The notes below the pieces were generated by a model. It saw nothing but the letters and a program-made list of their open reading frames with translations. It searched no databases and had not been told where the DNA came from. A stretch of 64,000 nucleotides of DNA from Flammula alnicola (Eukaryota; Basidiomycota; Agaricomycetes; Agaricales; Strophariaceae), in NCBI GenBank assembly GCA_015499995.1, contig JADNRV010000013.1:372001-436000 (forward strand). Reading direction: 5' to 3'. This document shows positions 45,829 through 56,579 of the stretch, piece by piece; within the stretch, counting starts at the first letter, position 1; each line of letters begins with the position of its first letter. The position numbers and the translations under genes were made by a program.

Positions 45829-47694
45829 AACTAGACTGTGGACCCTCAGTAAATCACAAAAGTCCGGCTGACTCACGTATATGTTCGTTCGGAGTCTGGT
45901 TTCTGTATTTCAGTCATGTATCAGTCAGACGGTTGCAGACTGATTTGATGGCAACATTTTCTCAAATATATGTCCCATTAATGTCTTGTAAAGGTCCGAT
46001 AATAGTCGTGTTCTCTGGTCAGGTTAGAGTTTGGTAAAAGTAATGAAATCGTCTCGTAGATTGTAACTGTATTCCATAGTGGCCGTACATGTCAAAGTAC
46101 CATTGAGTCAGCCTCATCATCGTCTGAACCTTCTCCGTCTTCTACTACAAGCTCATTGTTCTCAATTCCGCATTCCTCAGTATGAACATCAGGAAAAGTG
46201 GAGAATGGTAATCCGGTCTGAGCAATGGTAGTGTTAAAAGGCTCGAAAGCTGCAGTGAATGTTGGACTCGAAGCCTTCAAGAATCGGAAGATGCATCGAA
46301 ATCTTCTAAGTCAAATGAAACTCCGACGCACGTGACCTTGTTGATTGTGGTTGAAGTCGTTGGAGTTTGAACTTCGTCTCTTTCAACCACCTCACCGCCA
46401 CCACGATGACAACCACGAAGGCTTGTCCTCATCACTGTGCTGCCCAATGGCAACAAAAAAGAGGTAATGAGCACCCCCGTCACAATCTCGCTGCCCCGTA
46501 TGCTACCACTAACCCATTCCAACCCCATTTCGTGCAGGAAACAGAGCTTGAGGCTGTCATCTCGCCCTTGCCCCCTTATTTGAGCAGCACAGGAGCAACT
46601 ACGCGGCCTATGCAGCCCCACCCAATCCCACCGCCACTTCGGACGACTTGTGAGTACGAATAACGACCATGAATGGAAGGGCCACCGGACAGCAGGTACG
46701 TCGCAGAACGGCCTAGCCGACAAAACACGGTATGTTTTCGGCCTCAAGAATCTCTGTATTATGCATACTGATCATAAGGTACGCCAGCGGCGGTACCAGA
46801 TCTTATTTCCTCTATCTTGAAAGACTCGCGCTGCTGTACTCAACCGGCGTCCGTTTGCCTCGAGTTCCAGAAAATGGTTCGTCGAGACTGTCTTTTCACC
46901 GTAGCTGCGCTCATTATGTTTTTTTTAGCTTGACGAACGGAGAGAAGGCAAGAAGACCTCATCTGAAAATATAACTTGAGTATCGGACTCCAGAGATTCT
47001 TATAGCTGTTTTATTCCTGTATTCTTATGCTCATATTGTTGTTTAATTTACATCTATCATAATATACTTTTGTGCTATGGAATGGCAGCAGTGGGAAAGC
47101 GAAGACTATTAACCGTCAAATACCGGACACTTACTGGACTTGAGCTGACTATGACCATATGCATAACTGACTGCGCCCTGACTAGTAGAAACAAGGGACA
47201 TGACTATACACTGACTTCGAAAAGACAGAAATGAGAGGAACATGACTATAAACCTGACTTCAACTTGACTGTAAGGATGGCCGTGGGTTGCTTGGCAAGG
47301 CTTGGCACCTTACGCAGCCTGACTTACCCATGAGTATTCTGGCAGAACCCTAGTCCGACTATAGTCGATACAGACGACAAATTGGTCAGGTAATTGTATA
47401 CTCGACTATTCTCGAACATTTAGCTTACATACACCTGATTTTTGGATTTACTGAGGTGGACCCATGCTTTGCACGGTGAAAGAGTTGTGCCAGAGATAGT
47501 TCAACGTTGTAACTTGTAAGCCAATGGTAACATCTAGAGTGAGGGCCGAGAGCAGGCCAGACCATCAATGAGTCACGTGCCCGTGCATCGCCACAGATCT
47601 CTGTAAGCCCAAGCCAATGAGTGTGTGTCTTTGTCTCTAGCCAATGAGCCGCGCCCGATTTATCCCCCCCGTGAGAACCCATGTCGTTTTATAA
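45829..47694. other. 1.87-kb insertion in unit 1, nature unknown
   Basis: Absent from unit 2, where the flanks are joined. It contains a 63-codon acidic-tailed frame on the minus strand (46092-46280, ending GSDDDEADSMVL). It also contains a coding-like plus-strand stretch at about 46654-46815 (HEWKGHRTAGTSQNGLAD, RYVFGLKNLCIMHTDHK) and, near 47150-47290, repeated ATGACTATA motifs. No clear terminal repeats; possible short flanking similarity ATAAGGAT / ATAAGAT. Confidence 0.5.
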
Positions 47695-47978
47695 GATAGA
47701 TTCATTCATAAACGTTATCGAGGGTTGGCAACAAAAAAAATAGACCTGTATCCTTGCTTCAATTTCCTGCATATGTACACTTTCCGTTGGCCTCCATGTA
47801 TAGCGGATCCAAGAATCCAAGGAGACAGACACTTTGTAGTTTGATTGTATATTTAGTACAATTTATAGCATCGGACTGTGCGCAGTGTGTCGTCGCGTTT
47901 ATAGTGCATTGAACGACGCATGGCAGTGCTTTATGAAGGATATTGGCCATGTATATCGGGGTAATGGGCATGGAACAT

Positions 47979-48039
47979 TTATTCTAGGATTTTGGGGGTG
48001 AATTGCTTGACTACCTTCGCGTAAGCTTCTGTGTGCAGG
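47979..48039 (-). pseudogene. Fossil 3' end of the esterase gene at the duplication joint
   Basis: Encodes the last 18 or so residues of the 55217 hydrolase (LHTEAYAKVVKQFTPKILE-stop) with two substitutions, then sequence identity ends at 48039 exactly where coding continues in the intact gene (55276). It marks the breakpoint of the tandem duplication. Confidence 0.88.
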
Positions 48040-48227
48040 CGCCTGTATTTGCGAAGCTGACTATTACATACAAATTTAAGTAATGGCAATATTGCTGCCT
48101 CCCATAACAATAAAGACTATTAATAGACTGAACATTGGACAAAGCTATAGATAAACACAAAATGACCTAGACATGTAAAGTTCGAGGGTATAGTACAGCT
48201 GTTGCTGTTAGTCCGCGTAGGTAGTGT

Positions 48228-49922
48228 TTATACATACAATTCAACGAATGTGGCCCAGCGTTCCACGACCGGTTTAACGAGTTCTTCCCATTCCTTCCCT
48301 TGATATTTTCCGCGTTTCCATCTCTTGAACTCAAATATTTCCTTGTGGACTCTACCGCAATCTAGACAAGGCGCCGCAGAATTGGAATCTTTCGACCCGT
48401 TAGACTTCGTTTCAGTCATCGGCGCTGCGTCGATTTTCGGCCACTCAGGATCAAGATATATGGTCGAACAAGCCAGATCTGCGAGCTCAAGATGGATGAG
48501 TCGTTCTGGAGAAAGTTAGTCTTTGACATTGATAGCGATATTGTTACACACTCACCCAGGCGATGACACCAAGGACCTTTCTCGCCAGCTTTGACTCTGC
48601 CTTTCATGAGACTACCCTCGTTTCCATCTTCATCAGGCTCCACCGTTCCGGGGTAAAATCCTCTTAGAACTTGCTCCTTCGACCCACACTGCTTATCCCA
48701 TTGATCGATTCTCTTCACAAGGTTAACCGCACGACCAACTTTTAGTTTAATCGTCTCCATTTCCTTTTTTTCTATACTGATTGCTCAAACCAAGTCGTGT
48801 AGAACTGAAAAGGGTGGACGAACCGCGAATCTCGAATGTATAGATGTATCCCTCGACATCTGAGTTAGAACGCGCTTTCTCCATCTCAACTCGCAAAGAC
48901 AGTTGTGTTTCTGTTCGCAAGTACGGCCGTATCCAACCTATATATAATATAATGAAGGTTGCTTTAATTGAGGGATAAGCTCAATATATGTGACGTACGA
49001 TCGAAGTCCACCCATTCACCATTCTTTCGCGCGTAGTAGCCACTGGGACTCATGACTTCCTTGCCATGTTGATAGCAAAACCTTGGAATTGATGAAGAGT
49101 CGCCATCATCAGAGTCGAACGCTGAAAGTGCAGGCCCGGTTTTGACCATCCGAGCACACTGTTTACCGGCTTTAGTCACACCAGCGCATTGCTCTTGACC
49201 AGCTTTCCCAGTGGGTGTATAGACGGCGTCGGGTGCTTCCGCTTTACTTCCTTTGGTCGGAGTCGATGGAGACGAGGCCGGTTTCTTACGAGCAGGTTTC
49301 TTACGAGCAGGTGTCGGCGGCGCAGAAGACGAAGATGATATGCTGGGCTTAATGGCAGAGGGAGGTATAGGATTTGAATGTGGGCGAGCAGCGAGATGAG
49401 AAGCATCACGCGCTTCCGGAGGCCGAAGTGCCATTTGCATCGTCAAAGACTGCGGGTAACCAGAATAAGGGGTAGGCATTGCTATCGTTGGCCGTGGTTG
49501 ATTAGGCGCAGATGAAGAGTAATTAAACATGCTAACATCAGAGCTTTCTATAGGACTTGGGGCATAAATAATGGGGGCCACATTGTAGCCCGGATGAAAG
49601 CCTCCAACGAAGGAGGCATTTGAGGACGGAGGATTGGGCCCATGCGAGAGGTTGTTAAACAAAGGGATTAGGTTATCTGCATTGGCACAACCAGATATCT
49701 TTGAATCATAAGGCATTGGCAGTGGTTTAGGGGGAACTTGGGCACCATTCCCAGCATCCACGTCCACAGCATCGTCTATTGGCGAAGACTTTTTCTATGG
49801 CAAAGTCAAGGAATGCGCAAGTATTCGTGAAAGAAGTAGAAACAGACCTTGAAGTCGAAAATGTCGAGCAAATTGTGTAGGAAGTTCTTTGCCTTCCCCT
49901 TCGCGGAAGGAGTGCCAGACAT
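48228..49922 (-). CDS. T5orf172/MUG113-domain protein, copy 2
   Basis: Paralogue of the gene at 33724-35417 with the same exon plan. The start MSGTPSAKGKAKNFLHNLL is at 49920-49922, followed by an intron and an exon to about 48999. Differences from copy 1 include loss of a few residues in the N-terminal disordered part and a tandem PARKKPARKKP in place of a single repeat. The cysteine motif has changed to CAGVTKAGKQCAR. The T5orf172 core (KVGRAVNLVKRIDQWDKQCG) and the C-terminal CLDCG motif are intact, and all splice phases work. It diverges from the LCP5-like gene at 50954. No biochemical role is established for fungal members. Confidence 0.82.
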
Positions 49923-50953
49923 GGCTGGTACTGAATCCTCGAGCTGTCATGATATAGGTGGACAGTTTGTAACCATAGCAATCGCGACGTGTTCGGCGAT
50001 TTACCTGGCGGGGTGCAGTGAACTGAGTGAGGCTGCGTTGTGGGTCCAATGTGGGATCGCGCCAGGGTTTGGGCTCTGTAAGTACATACATGTGACCCGT
50101 ATAGGTTCTGATCAGAACGGCCGTTCCGCGTTAAACCGTGGTACAGCCTGATGGAAAGCTTGTTGCATCCAGAAGCGTTGTAGTCTCTCCTGACAGACCA
50201 TATACAACAGATGACAATCGATCTGTTGTTGATATAAGGAAGGGTTGCGGGCGACGGGCAAGGCGCATGCTAAGGCTGGCGCCCAAAGGCAGTGCAGCAG
50301 GCAGGATATTCGGGGACTTCCAGAAGCGAATGGCTGTATTGAATGAGTGCCCGCGACGTTGACAACTTCGAACCACAGTCTGGTAGCTTTTTTCCCGAAA
50401 AAGGGTTTTGACGCACCCAGCACTGCTGACATTTACTACTATATCCCTTCCCAAAACCATAACATTCCTTCATGACTACCACATTTACATACAAACGGTC
50501 TATCGAGGTTAGTATTTACCAACCTTAGTCTCTTGTAGGCATAGATAGATGTCTCATTGTAACAATTGTAACAACATTCATGGTCATCAAAAGCTTTCAA
50601 TCCAAACTTCTACAAAGATGTGCACTGACATAAGCATAGGAAAATCGGTGTTACCAAGTAGTAGCAAAAGGGGACCCCAGGGACACCACAGCCACAACCT
50701 TACTTCTATTGTCCAAATTGTAAGTTCAAACCTCCCACCGTCATTCAAACCTCTGCTCACTCGAGCCATTGGTGAGTTTAAAAAGAATTATACATTGTGT
50801 GTGATGAAACGCACTGGGCTCTGACAATCATTGATGTCACGCACTACGCTCATGACGAGCGGCGGCCTAGAAAACCGTTAACTGATCCATTTCTTTCTTC
50901 TTACTCTAACTCGCATTTTCTAACTCGCCCACACTTTAAAACAGTACTATACA
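49923..50953. promoter_or_regulatory. Divergent promoter region of T5orf172 copy 2 and LCP5, with an insertion
   Basis: Flanks (49923-50103 and 50687-50953) are shared with unit 1. The middle 583 bp is unit-2-specific and annotated separately. Confidence 0.45.
50104..50686. other. 583-bp insertion specific to unit 2
   Basis: Unit 1 runs straight through this site. The left end carries two overlapping perfect palindromes, GTTCTGATCAGAAC (50105-50118) and GAACGGCCGTTC (50115-50126). A 109-codon frame is open on the minus strand (50131-50460; FLISTTDRLSSVVYGLSGET near its C-terminus) without recognised homology. It could be a small mobile element or a captured fragment. Confidence 0.45.
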
Positions 50954-52201
50954 ATGGATTCAAAACATGAAGAGCTGCACGAAGTTCTCGAAACCATGAC
51001 GGGCAGTCTCTCAGCGGCACGAGCGGCCTTGAAGTCCATAAAGCAGAAGTCAGTCCTCGCCCCTTTCCTGCACCAGAGATCGCTGACGAATGGCGAGAAG
51101 TCCGCAGAATCTGGATGTAACAAGTGGCATATCCCTTCTTTCGTTGAAGCATCACTTATTGCTGTCCTACCTTCAATCCCTGGTTTTGGTCGCTGCTCGT
51201 CGTGTCGTAGGAGACTCACTCAGCGAGCGCGCACCGCCAACGCAACAGTTTGGGGCAAAAGATCGCGATGCTCGTGGCAGTCATGCTGGAGACCTGATCG
51301 ATTCAATGATCGAAAATCGCATTGTGCTCGAGAAAGCTGAGGTACTGGAAAGCAAAATGCGCTATCAAATCGAAAAATTGGTACGAATCGCAGCCGAGCC
51401 TGCGCAGAGCAACGTGGTGACCGATGGTGGGAAATTTTCTGTCTTTTATCTCGATGTGGCTCATTTTGAAATTTTATTTAATTAGACCCGCTTGCCTTCA
51501 GGCCTAACCCAATGGCACTGGTCGGCGACTCGAGCGTACCGCAAGAACCCTCTGGTCACGGTTCTAAATCAAAATACACAGATGTGGACGACACCGCGAA
51601 CGACGATGGGATCTACCGTCCTCCTCGTTTGGCCCCAATGCCTTACGTTGAGAAATCCAAAAATCAATTACGGCAAAAACGCGCACCTATTCCCTCTGCA
51701 CTGGCTACGCTAGCTGCAGACCCATCCCAGCCTTTCGTAGAATCCACATCAGGTTTGGGAGGCGCGCCTGCTCTGGCTTCAGGTCGTGCTCAGTACCTCA
51801 AGAGACTGAAAGACTTCGAAGAAGAGAATTTCACACGTCTTGTCATGAAGAAGAGCGACGCCAAACGCCGTGCTAGAGACGAAGAGGACCTGGCACTAGG
51901 TGGCGATCTTGGCACTGGATCAGGTCCGCGAGGTCGGAGACGCGCGGGAGGTTTGGATGACGAGTTCAGTGAGGTCCTGCGGAGCGTCAGTCGGGTCACT
52001 GGAGGACGCGGCCAGGGCGACGGCTACGAGGAACTAAGAAAACGAGGCAAAAAGATGGATGTCCTGGAAAGAAGTCGCACGAACTCCAAGAGGCGTGATA
52101 TGTCGGATCATGAAGAAGGCGATGACGCTCCGAGGTCGAAGAAACGGAGTCGCTTCGAGTTGGAAACCAAGGTCGCGAAGAAGAAGTTTGCAAAGCGATG
52201 A
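50954..52201 (+). CDS. LCP5: LCP5/neuroguidin-like U3 snoRNP protein (Sas10/C1D family)
   Basis: Nucleolar protein of the Sas10/Utp3/C1D family, needed for 18S rRNA processing in yeast. Three exons: MDSKHEELHEVLETMTGSLS through KQK; an intron with acceptor GGCGAG at 51094 (chosen because it alone keeps the frame); then SPQNLDVTSGISLLSLKHHL, the hallmark LLLSYLQSLVL helix, and ENRIVLEKAEVLESKMRYQI. A second intron (donor GTGGGAAA near 51429) leads to DPLAFRPNPMAL. The C-terminal half has DDGIYRPPRLAPMPYVEKS and ends in a basic tail ELETKVAKKKFAKR. These match neuroguidin/Lcp5 in order. This is the only intact copy in the window; the unit 1 copy is destroyed. Confidence 0.87.
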
Positions 52202-52438
52202 ATGTCGCACTGTAATGTCAAGGCATCGCCTCTTCGTGACAAAGGTATTTAATTTGTCAGACCGCTCAATCGCCAATTCAATTGGTTACAGGATGGCAGT
52301 ACTGAAAGAGACGACAGCCAAAAGTAATACGAGTACAGTAATAAAACTATTACGCATAGGGACGAGCATGGCAACACTAGAACAGATATCTTCCTCTAAC
52401 TCTACATACTTATGTCAACCCTCTAAATTTGTAAATCC

Positions 52439-54553
52439 TTATTTGAATTCCAATGGCTCGACTCTTCGAACACACTTGGGTTGCGGGTCTTTCCAGTCGT
52501 TTTCCTCGGGGTCCTCACCGTCTAAAAAGTTACCAACTTCCCATACCCAGCTCAGGAAAGCGGTCGGGCGGCGTGGGCGTGGTGGGGGGTTAGAGAAGAA
52601 CGGCCAAGTAGGCAGATAGCACATTTCCTAGAGACGAACGTAAGTCAGGCGATAAAGATGCAACAGGAAGAAGATATCGACGTATGAGAGAAATACTAAC
52701 CTCGTAACTGCATTCCGGTCGACACCTTAACCAATAAGAGCTCCAGTCCAGCCACTTCATCAAATCTTCGATCCTCTCTCTCCACTTTTGTGCCAGGTCC
52801 TGTGAGACTCGCAGATCTTTGCTTTTGCTGTACAAATTCAACGACTCCGATTCGGTCAAACCAACCTCTACCCCCTCCGCCCATGTGGAAACCAAAATAC
52901 GACAGATCTCCTTCTCTACACCTTTGACCGCGCCGAGCAGCGTATTCTCAGAGGGCGTCAGCTTACTCGCCAGTATCTCATTCGTCTCTATATAATGCGT
53001 GTGCGTCGTCGCACAAAATTCAAACACCGGCGCCGCCCAAGAGTGGTTCGAGCCGGTTTCCAGGCTCGTCTTAGGAGGAACGGACGAGTGGAGAACGTAC
53101 GGTGCGAGCATGCTCGTTATATGTCGATGCGCTTGCTTCAGCTTGGCTTCCGCGTCAGCTTCGGATGCGGTAGCTGTCGCGTTAAGAATATAAGGCAACA
53201 GCTCGAGCCGCTCCGCATACCGATCCGTGACGGTGTTGAACAGCGTCCGCCAATCGACGCCAGAGCCAGGATTGTCGGTTTCCGCGAACATACCGCCCAC
53301 ACGCGCACGGAAAGCCCGCACGTCGTTAGCACTGATGCCGTCCAATCGGTGGTCCAGACGTCCTTGTCCCTCGCGAGCAATTTGGAGACTAGGAAACAGC
53401 AGCGGATCGTAAAAAGAGATCAAGCGCGAGTAGTCGAGCTGGATGCGCGTTTCGCCTGGGTAGTGGTTGTGCCAGCTGCCTGACTCGACGACTCGGAACA
53501 GGGGCGCGATCCGACGTGGGTCTGTAGGTCTTCTGGGAGCTGCTGACGGCTGGAGTGTCGACGGCCATTGTTTTGCGGCTCTGGGAGCATGTGAGTCGGA
53601 AGGAGCGGGAGAAGCAGAAGTTCGGGGTTGGGGTGGGGGCCTTCGAACTGTCCCGCCTGCCGGGGCGAGGTTAAGGAAGGAGACAGTTTGGACGCCAGCT
53701 GAAAAGTCGCACAACATGATTTCACTGCAAGAAAATCACATTCAGAATTTCTGATATCACAGAGCACGCAACGAGCTTAACACTCACAAATCCATCTCCA
53801 TTCTGTGAAAAAAGCCGTCCGTTAGCTTGAATTACACGACATAAGGAGCAGAGAAGGTAAAATACCCACCTCAAAAACCCATCAACCCCATACTGCTTCC
53901 CCCACCGACACAGCTCAGCTATCCTCCTCCTCTCATCAAACGTATTCTCCGGCACGACCTTGCCCCACACGACAAGGTCCTGGGTGTCCATCGGGCCCCC
54001 GAGCATCTTCGCCGCGCTGCTGCCGTCAAAGTACAGCACCTTGAGCGGACGCGTCGCGACGAGCGTCAGGTGCCAGCACCCCGAGTCCTGCGCGACGCTC
54101 CTGCAGAACAGGTACGAGTGCTCCGGGTCGGTCGCGGTCCACTCTGGGACCTTGGGTATCTCGGCTTTGGAGGTGCCGTGGTAGAGGAGGGTGCCCACGG
54201 GGATGGTACCCGGCACGATGGTGTGTCCTGCATAGCGCAGACGGTGAAATAATTAGATTAGATATACTGGAATAGTATATGTATCGGTGCGCACCATTCC
54301 TGTATCGGGTGTTGGGCCAGTGTTGAAGGAGAGAACGGACGTTGTCGAATATGAGATGGCTCGTAGAGTTCTTGGGTGGCTCCTCAGTGAAACCCCATTC
54401 AAGTTGACTCATAGTCTGCGCGGACGGCGCTAAAAGTTTCAAGGTTTCCGGTGCGATGAATTCGAAAGCAGCCTGTCCAAGCTGTTGCGCTCCGACTAGA
54501 AAACTTGGCAAAACGCACAGCACACCCACCGCCGCAAGTCCAGCGCGCATCAT
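52439..54553 (-). CDS. Uncharacterised secreted protein, copy 2 (intact)
   Basis: Starts MMRAGLAAVGVLCVLPSFLV, a signal peptide with likely cleavage after VGA. Exons were joined by phase: RYRN|GHTIVPGTIPVGTLLYHG (intron donor GTGCGCAC), GVDGFLR|MEMDF, FEIMLCDFSAGVQTVSFLNL, a long exon (Pro/Ala-rich linker, then GSWHNHYPGETRIQLDYSRL, ISFYDPLLFPSLQI, SWAAPVFEFCATTHTHYIET), and a last exon EMCYLPTWPFF...VEPLEFK. About 630 aa. Conserved Trp, Cys, His and Asp residues, with two pieces of hydrophobic core (LYHGT, LTLVATRPLKVLYFDG), suggest an extracellular globular protein. I do not recognise any named family. It is convergent with the LCP5-like gene. Confidence 0.75.
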
Positions 54554-55216
54554 GATGGCAAGAACAAGAAACTACCCATGTTATCTTTCTTTATATGTCG
54601 TGACTTGTGCGCACTGTCGCATTCCCGCAGCTGTTTGCTATTTTCTCCTTGATGGCCGACGCCAAGCCTGTTGAAGTTCAAAAATGACCACATTGATTGT
54701 CCATCTCATCACCGGAGCAAACGGGCCGCTTAGCGCGCTGCATATCTCAAGAGTCTTTATCTCAGTCCACTGGATTGGACTTTGATTACTTAGATCTATC
54801 CAACATCCTTGCCTTCCTCAAGGAAGTTGCCGAATCGTCGAGAAAAATGACATCCACGTACCCCATGTTTGAGGGCGTTCATGAACCACCTTGACTGTCT
54901 TCTGGGTTCCCGCTTAGAAGTTAGATAAGGATCAATCCATTCATCATAAACGTTATCGAGGTTTGGCAAAAAAAAATAGACTCGTATCCTTGCTTTCAAT
55001 TTCCTGCATATGTACACTTTCCGTTGGCCTGCGTGTATAGCGGATCCAAGAATCCAAGGAGACAGAGACTTTGTAGTTTGATTGTATATTTAGTACAATT
55101 TATAGCCGTCGGACTGTGTGCAGTGCGTCGTCGCGTATATAGTGCATTGAACGACGCATGGCAGTGCTTTATGAAGGATATTGGCCATGTATATGGGAGT
55201 AATGGGCATTGAACAT
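54554..55216. other. Intergenic, partly duplicated at 45.67-45.83 and 47.69-47.98 kb
   Basis: Compact version of the interval that in unit 1 is split by two insertions. No gene. Confidence 0.45.
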
Positions 55217-56059
55217 TTATTCTAGGATTTTGGCGGTGAATTGCTTGACTACCTTCACGTAAGCTTCTGTGTGCAGATTTTCGTTATGCTCTTCGGTAAG
55301 CTCGTCAACGTTGATCGAAACGTGCTGGGGGTCGATCTCCTTGAGGTGGGCGTACATCAACTCCGTCTGAGTCATATCGACGAGGGTGTCACCCTTGGAG
55401 TGAAGCAGGAGCCAGGATATCGAGGAAGATGGCCGCAAGGGTATTTAAGAGCAGAGAACTGGGAGTACGTCTGGGAAGGACCAAACGCAGGTTCGACAAA
55501 CCACTGGCGATATCCAGGGAAGCGCGCGAGCAAGCCGTCTAGATCATAGATGCCCTCGGACATGATAATACCCTTGATTGAGGAAAGCAGCTCGGCCGAA
55601 GGGACTAAGGATAGATTGGCAGAGTCGGATGCCAAGAATATTGAGGACAGCATGTGGGCACTGCAGCTATGGCCCATAAGGACGAGTTTGGAGGCGTCGA
55701 AAGGACATGGAGGGCTGTTCCACGTCTGGATGAACTCGAGGAAGAGGAGGATATCCTGGGCATGGATCGGATGGCGGAACTGCGGATCTAAGTTGTTGGC
55801 TGGAGTTAGGCGATAGTTAGGGACTGCGACTGGACAGCGCGTGGTGATGGCGAGACTGCGGGCTAGAGCAGCATAGTCACGTTTGTCCTCCCTAGCAGGT
55901 GTTAGCAGAGTGAGATAGAAAGAAAAAGTGGGCTCACGATCTCCACGCGCCACCATGGATAAAGCAGAGGAGTGGTGCCTGCTGTGACGCAATTGCAGGC
56001 GAATAGAGGTCGAATTGGCGATCGCCTTGGGCATACGCAATATCATTGAAATGTGTCAT
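55217..56059 (-). CDS. Alpha/beta hydrolase, kynurenine-formamidase-like (frame break near 55440)
   Basis: Starts MTHFNDIAYAQGDRQFDLYS, then the HGGAW oxyanion motif (FIHGGAWRS). An intron at about 55895-55937 leads to RCPVAVPNYRLTP and the nucleophile elbow GHSCSAHM. The C-terminal acid is in LLLHSKGDTLVDM and the catalytic His in ENLHTEAYVKVV. The HGGxW motif and overall length fit arylformamidase (BNA7-like), which hydrolyses N-formylkynurenine in tryptophan breakdown; a generic esterase remains possible. Between SALKYP and LRPSSSISWLLL the frame shifts by one base at a GGG run (55439-55441; four G would restore it) with no intron signals there. This may be a sequencing error. Only 126 bp separate its start from PMP3. 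Confidence 0.78.
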
Positions 56060-56185
56060 CGATGCGCATCTAAACCACAGCCCCGTCCATTTGCGGAAGG
56101 TAGTCATTCGCGTGACGTCATTAATGCTACTGGGGTATAAAAGGTCTAAGCCGCCATCCATCCCCTTCCTCATTCTTACCCCACA
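56060..56185. promoter_or_regulatory. 126-bp divergent promoter of the hydrolase and PMP3
   Basis: Very short shared interval. On the plus strand a TATA-like GTATAAAAGG lies about 50 bp before the PMP3 start, a plausible core promoter for a highly expressed stress gene. Confidence 0.55.
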
Positions 56186-56579
56186 ATGGCATTTACTGCA
56201 TCTGATATCTGCAAAGTTTGTCTTTTCCCCTCTTTTTGCCTTTGCTCTACTCATTGCCTCCTGTCTAGATCATCCTCGCAATCTTCCTTCCTCCTCTAGG
56301 CGTGTTCCTGGAACGTGGATGCGGCGCAGACTTCGTAAGTCCTTGTTTCACAATATCGCACTACGCCTCGCTCACATATACCTGCAGTTCATCAACATCC
56401 TCCTGACAATATTGGGTTATATGTACGCTTCAACCTTTTTCTTGTCAAAATTCTGTCAACTCATAATCTTTGGTATACAGCCCAGGAATCATTCATGGCA
56501 AGTCTCACTCAACATTCATTGTATATTCGCTCTTTCTGACAAGCTTCATCTAGCCCTATACATCATCTTGAAGTATTAG
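56186..56579 (+). CDS. PMP3: PMP3 / UPF0057 plasma membrane proteolipid
   Basis: Tiny two-helix membrane proteolipid that affects membrane potential and cation tolerance. Five exons (56186-56215, 56269-56334, 56388-56422, 56481-56497, 56554-56579) sum to 174 nt, giving 57 aa with full phase agreement: MAFTASDICKIILAIFLPPL, GVFLERGCGADFFINILLTI, then LGYIPGIIHALYIILKY. The family signature PPLGVFLERGC is present. The last intron uses a GC donor (G|GCAAGT at 56498) with a normal CTAG acceptor, a GC-AG intron. The exons are too short for ordinary frame scans, which is why the gene is easily missed. Half of the transcribed region is intron. Confidence 0.95.

Larger units (their letters stand above)
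33585..48039. repeat. Segmental duplication, unit 1 (expanded and degenerate copy)
   Basis: Nearly identical blocks shared with unit 2 are: 33585-35640 (with 48106-50103), 39188-39447 (with 50720-50975), 41632-44330 (with 52100-54750), 45674-45828 (with 54769-54925) and 47695-48039 (with 54944-55276). Order and strand are conserved. Between these blocks unit 1 has extra DNA at about 35.64-39.19, 39.45-41.63, 44.33-45.66 and 45.83-47.69 kb. The right end stops abruptly at 48039, inside what is coding sequence in unit 2. Confidence 0.9.
48106..55276. repeat. Segmental duplication, unit 2 (compact, intact copy)
   Basis: Compact copy with the T5orf172-domain gene, LCP5-like gene, secreted-protein gene and the true esterase 3' end in the same order and strands as unit 1. 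Its only large extra segment is 50104-50686. Confidence 0.88.
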
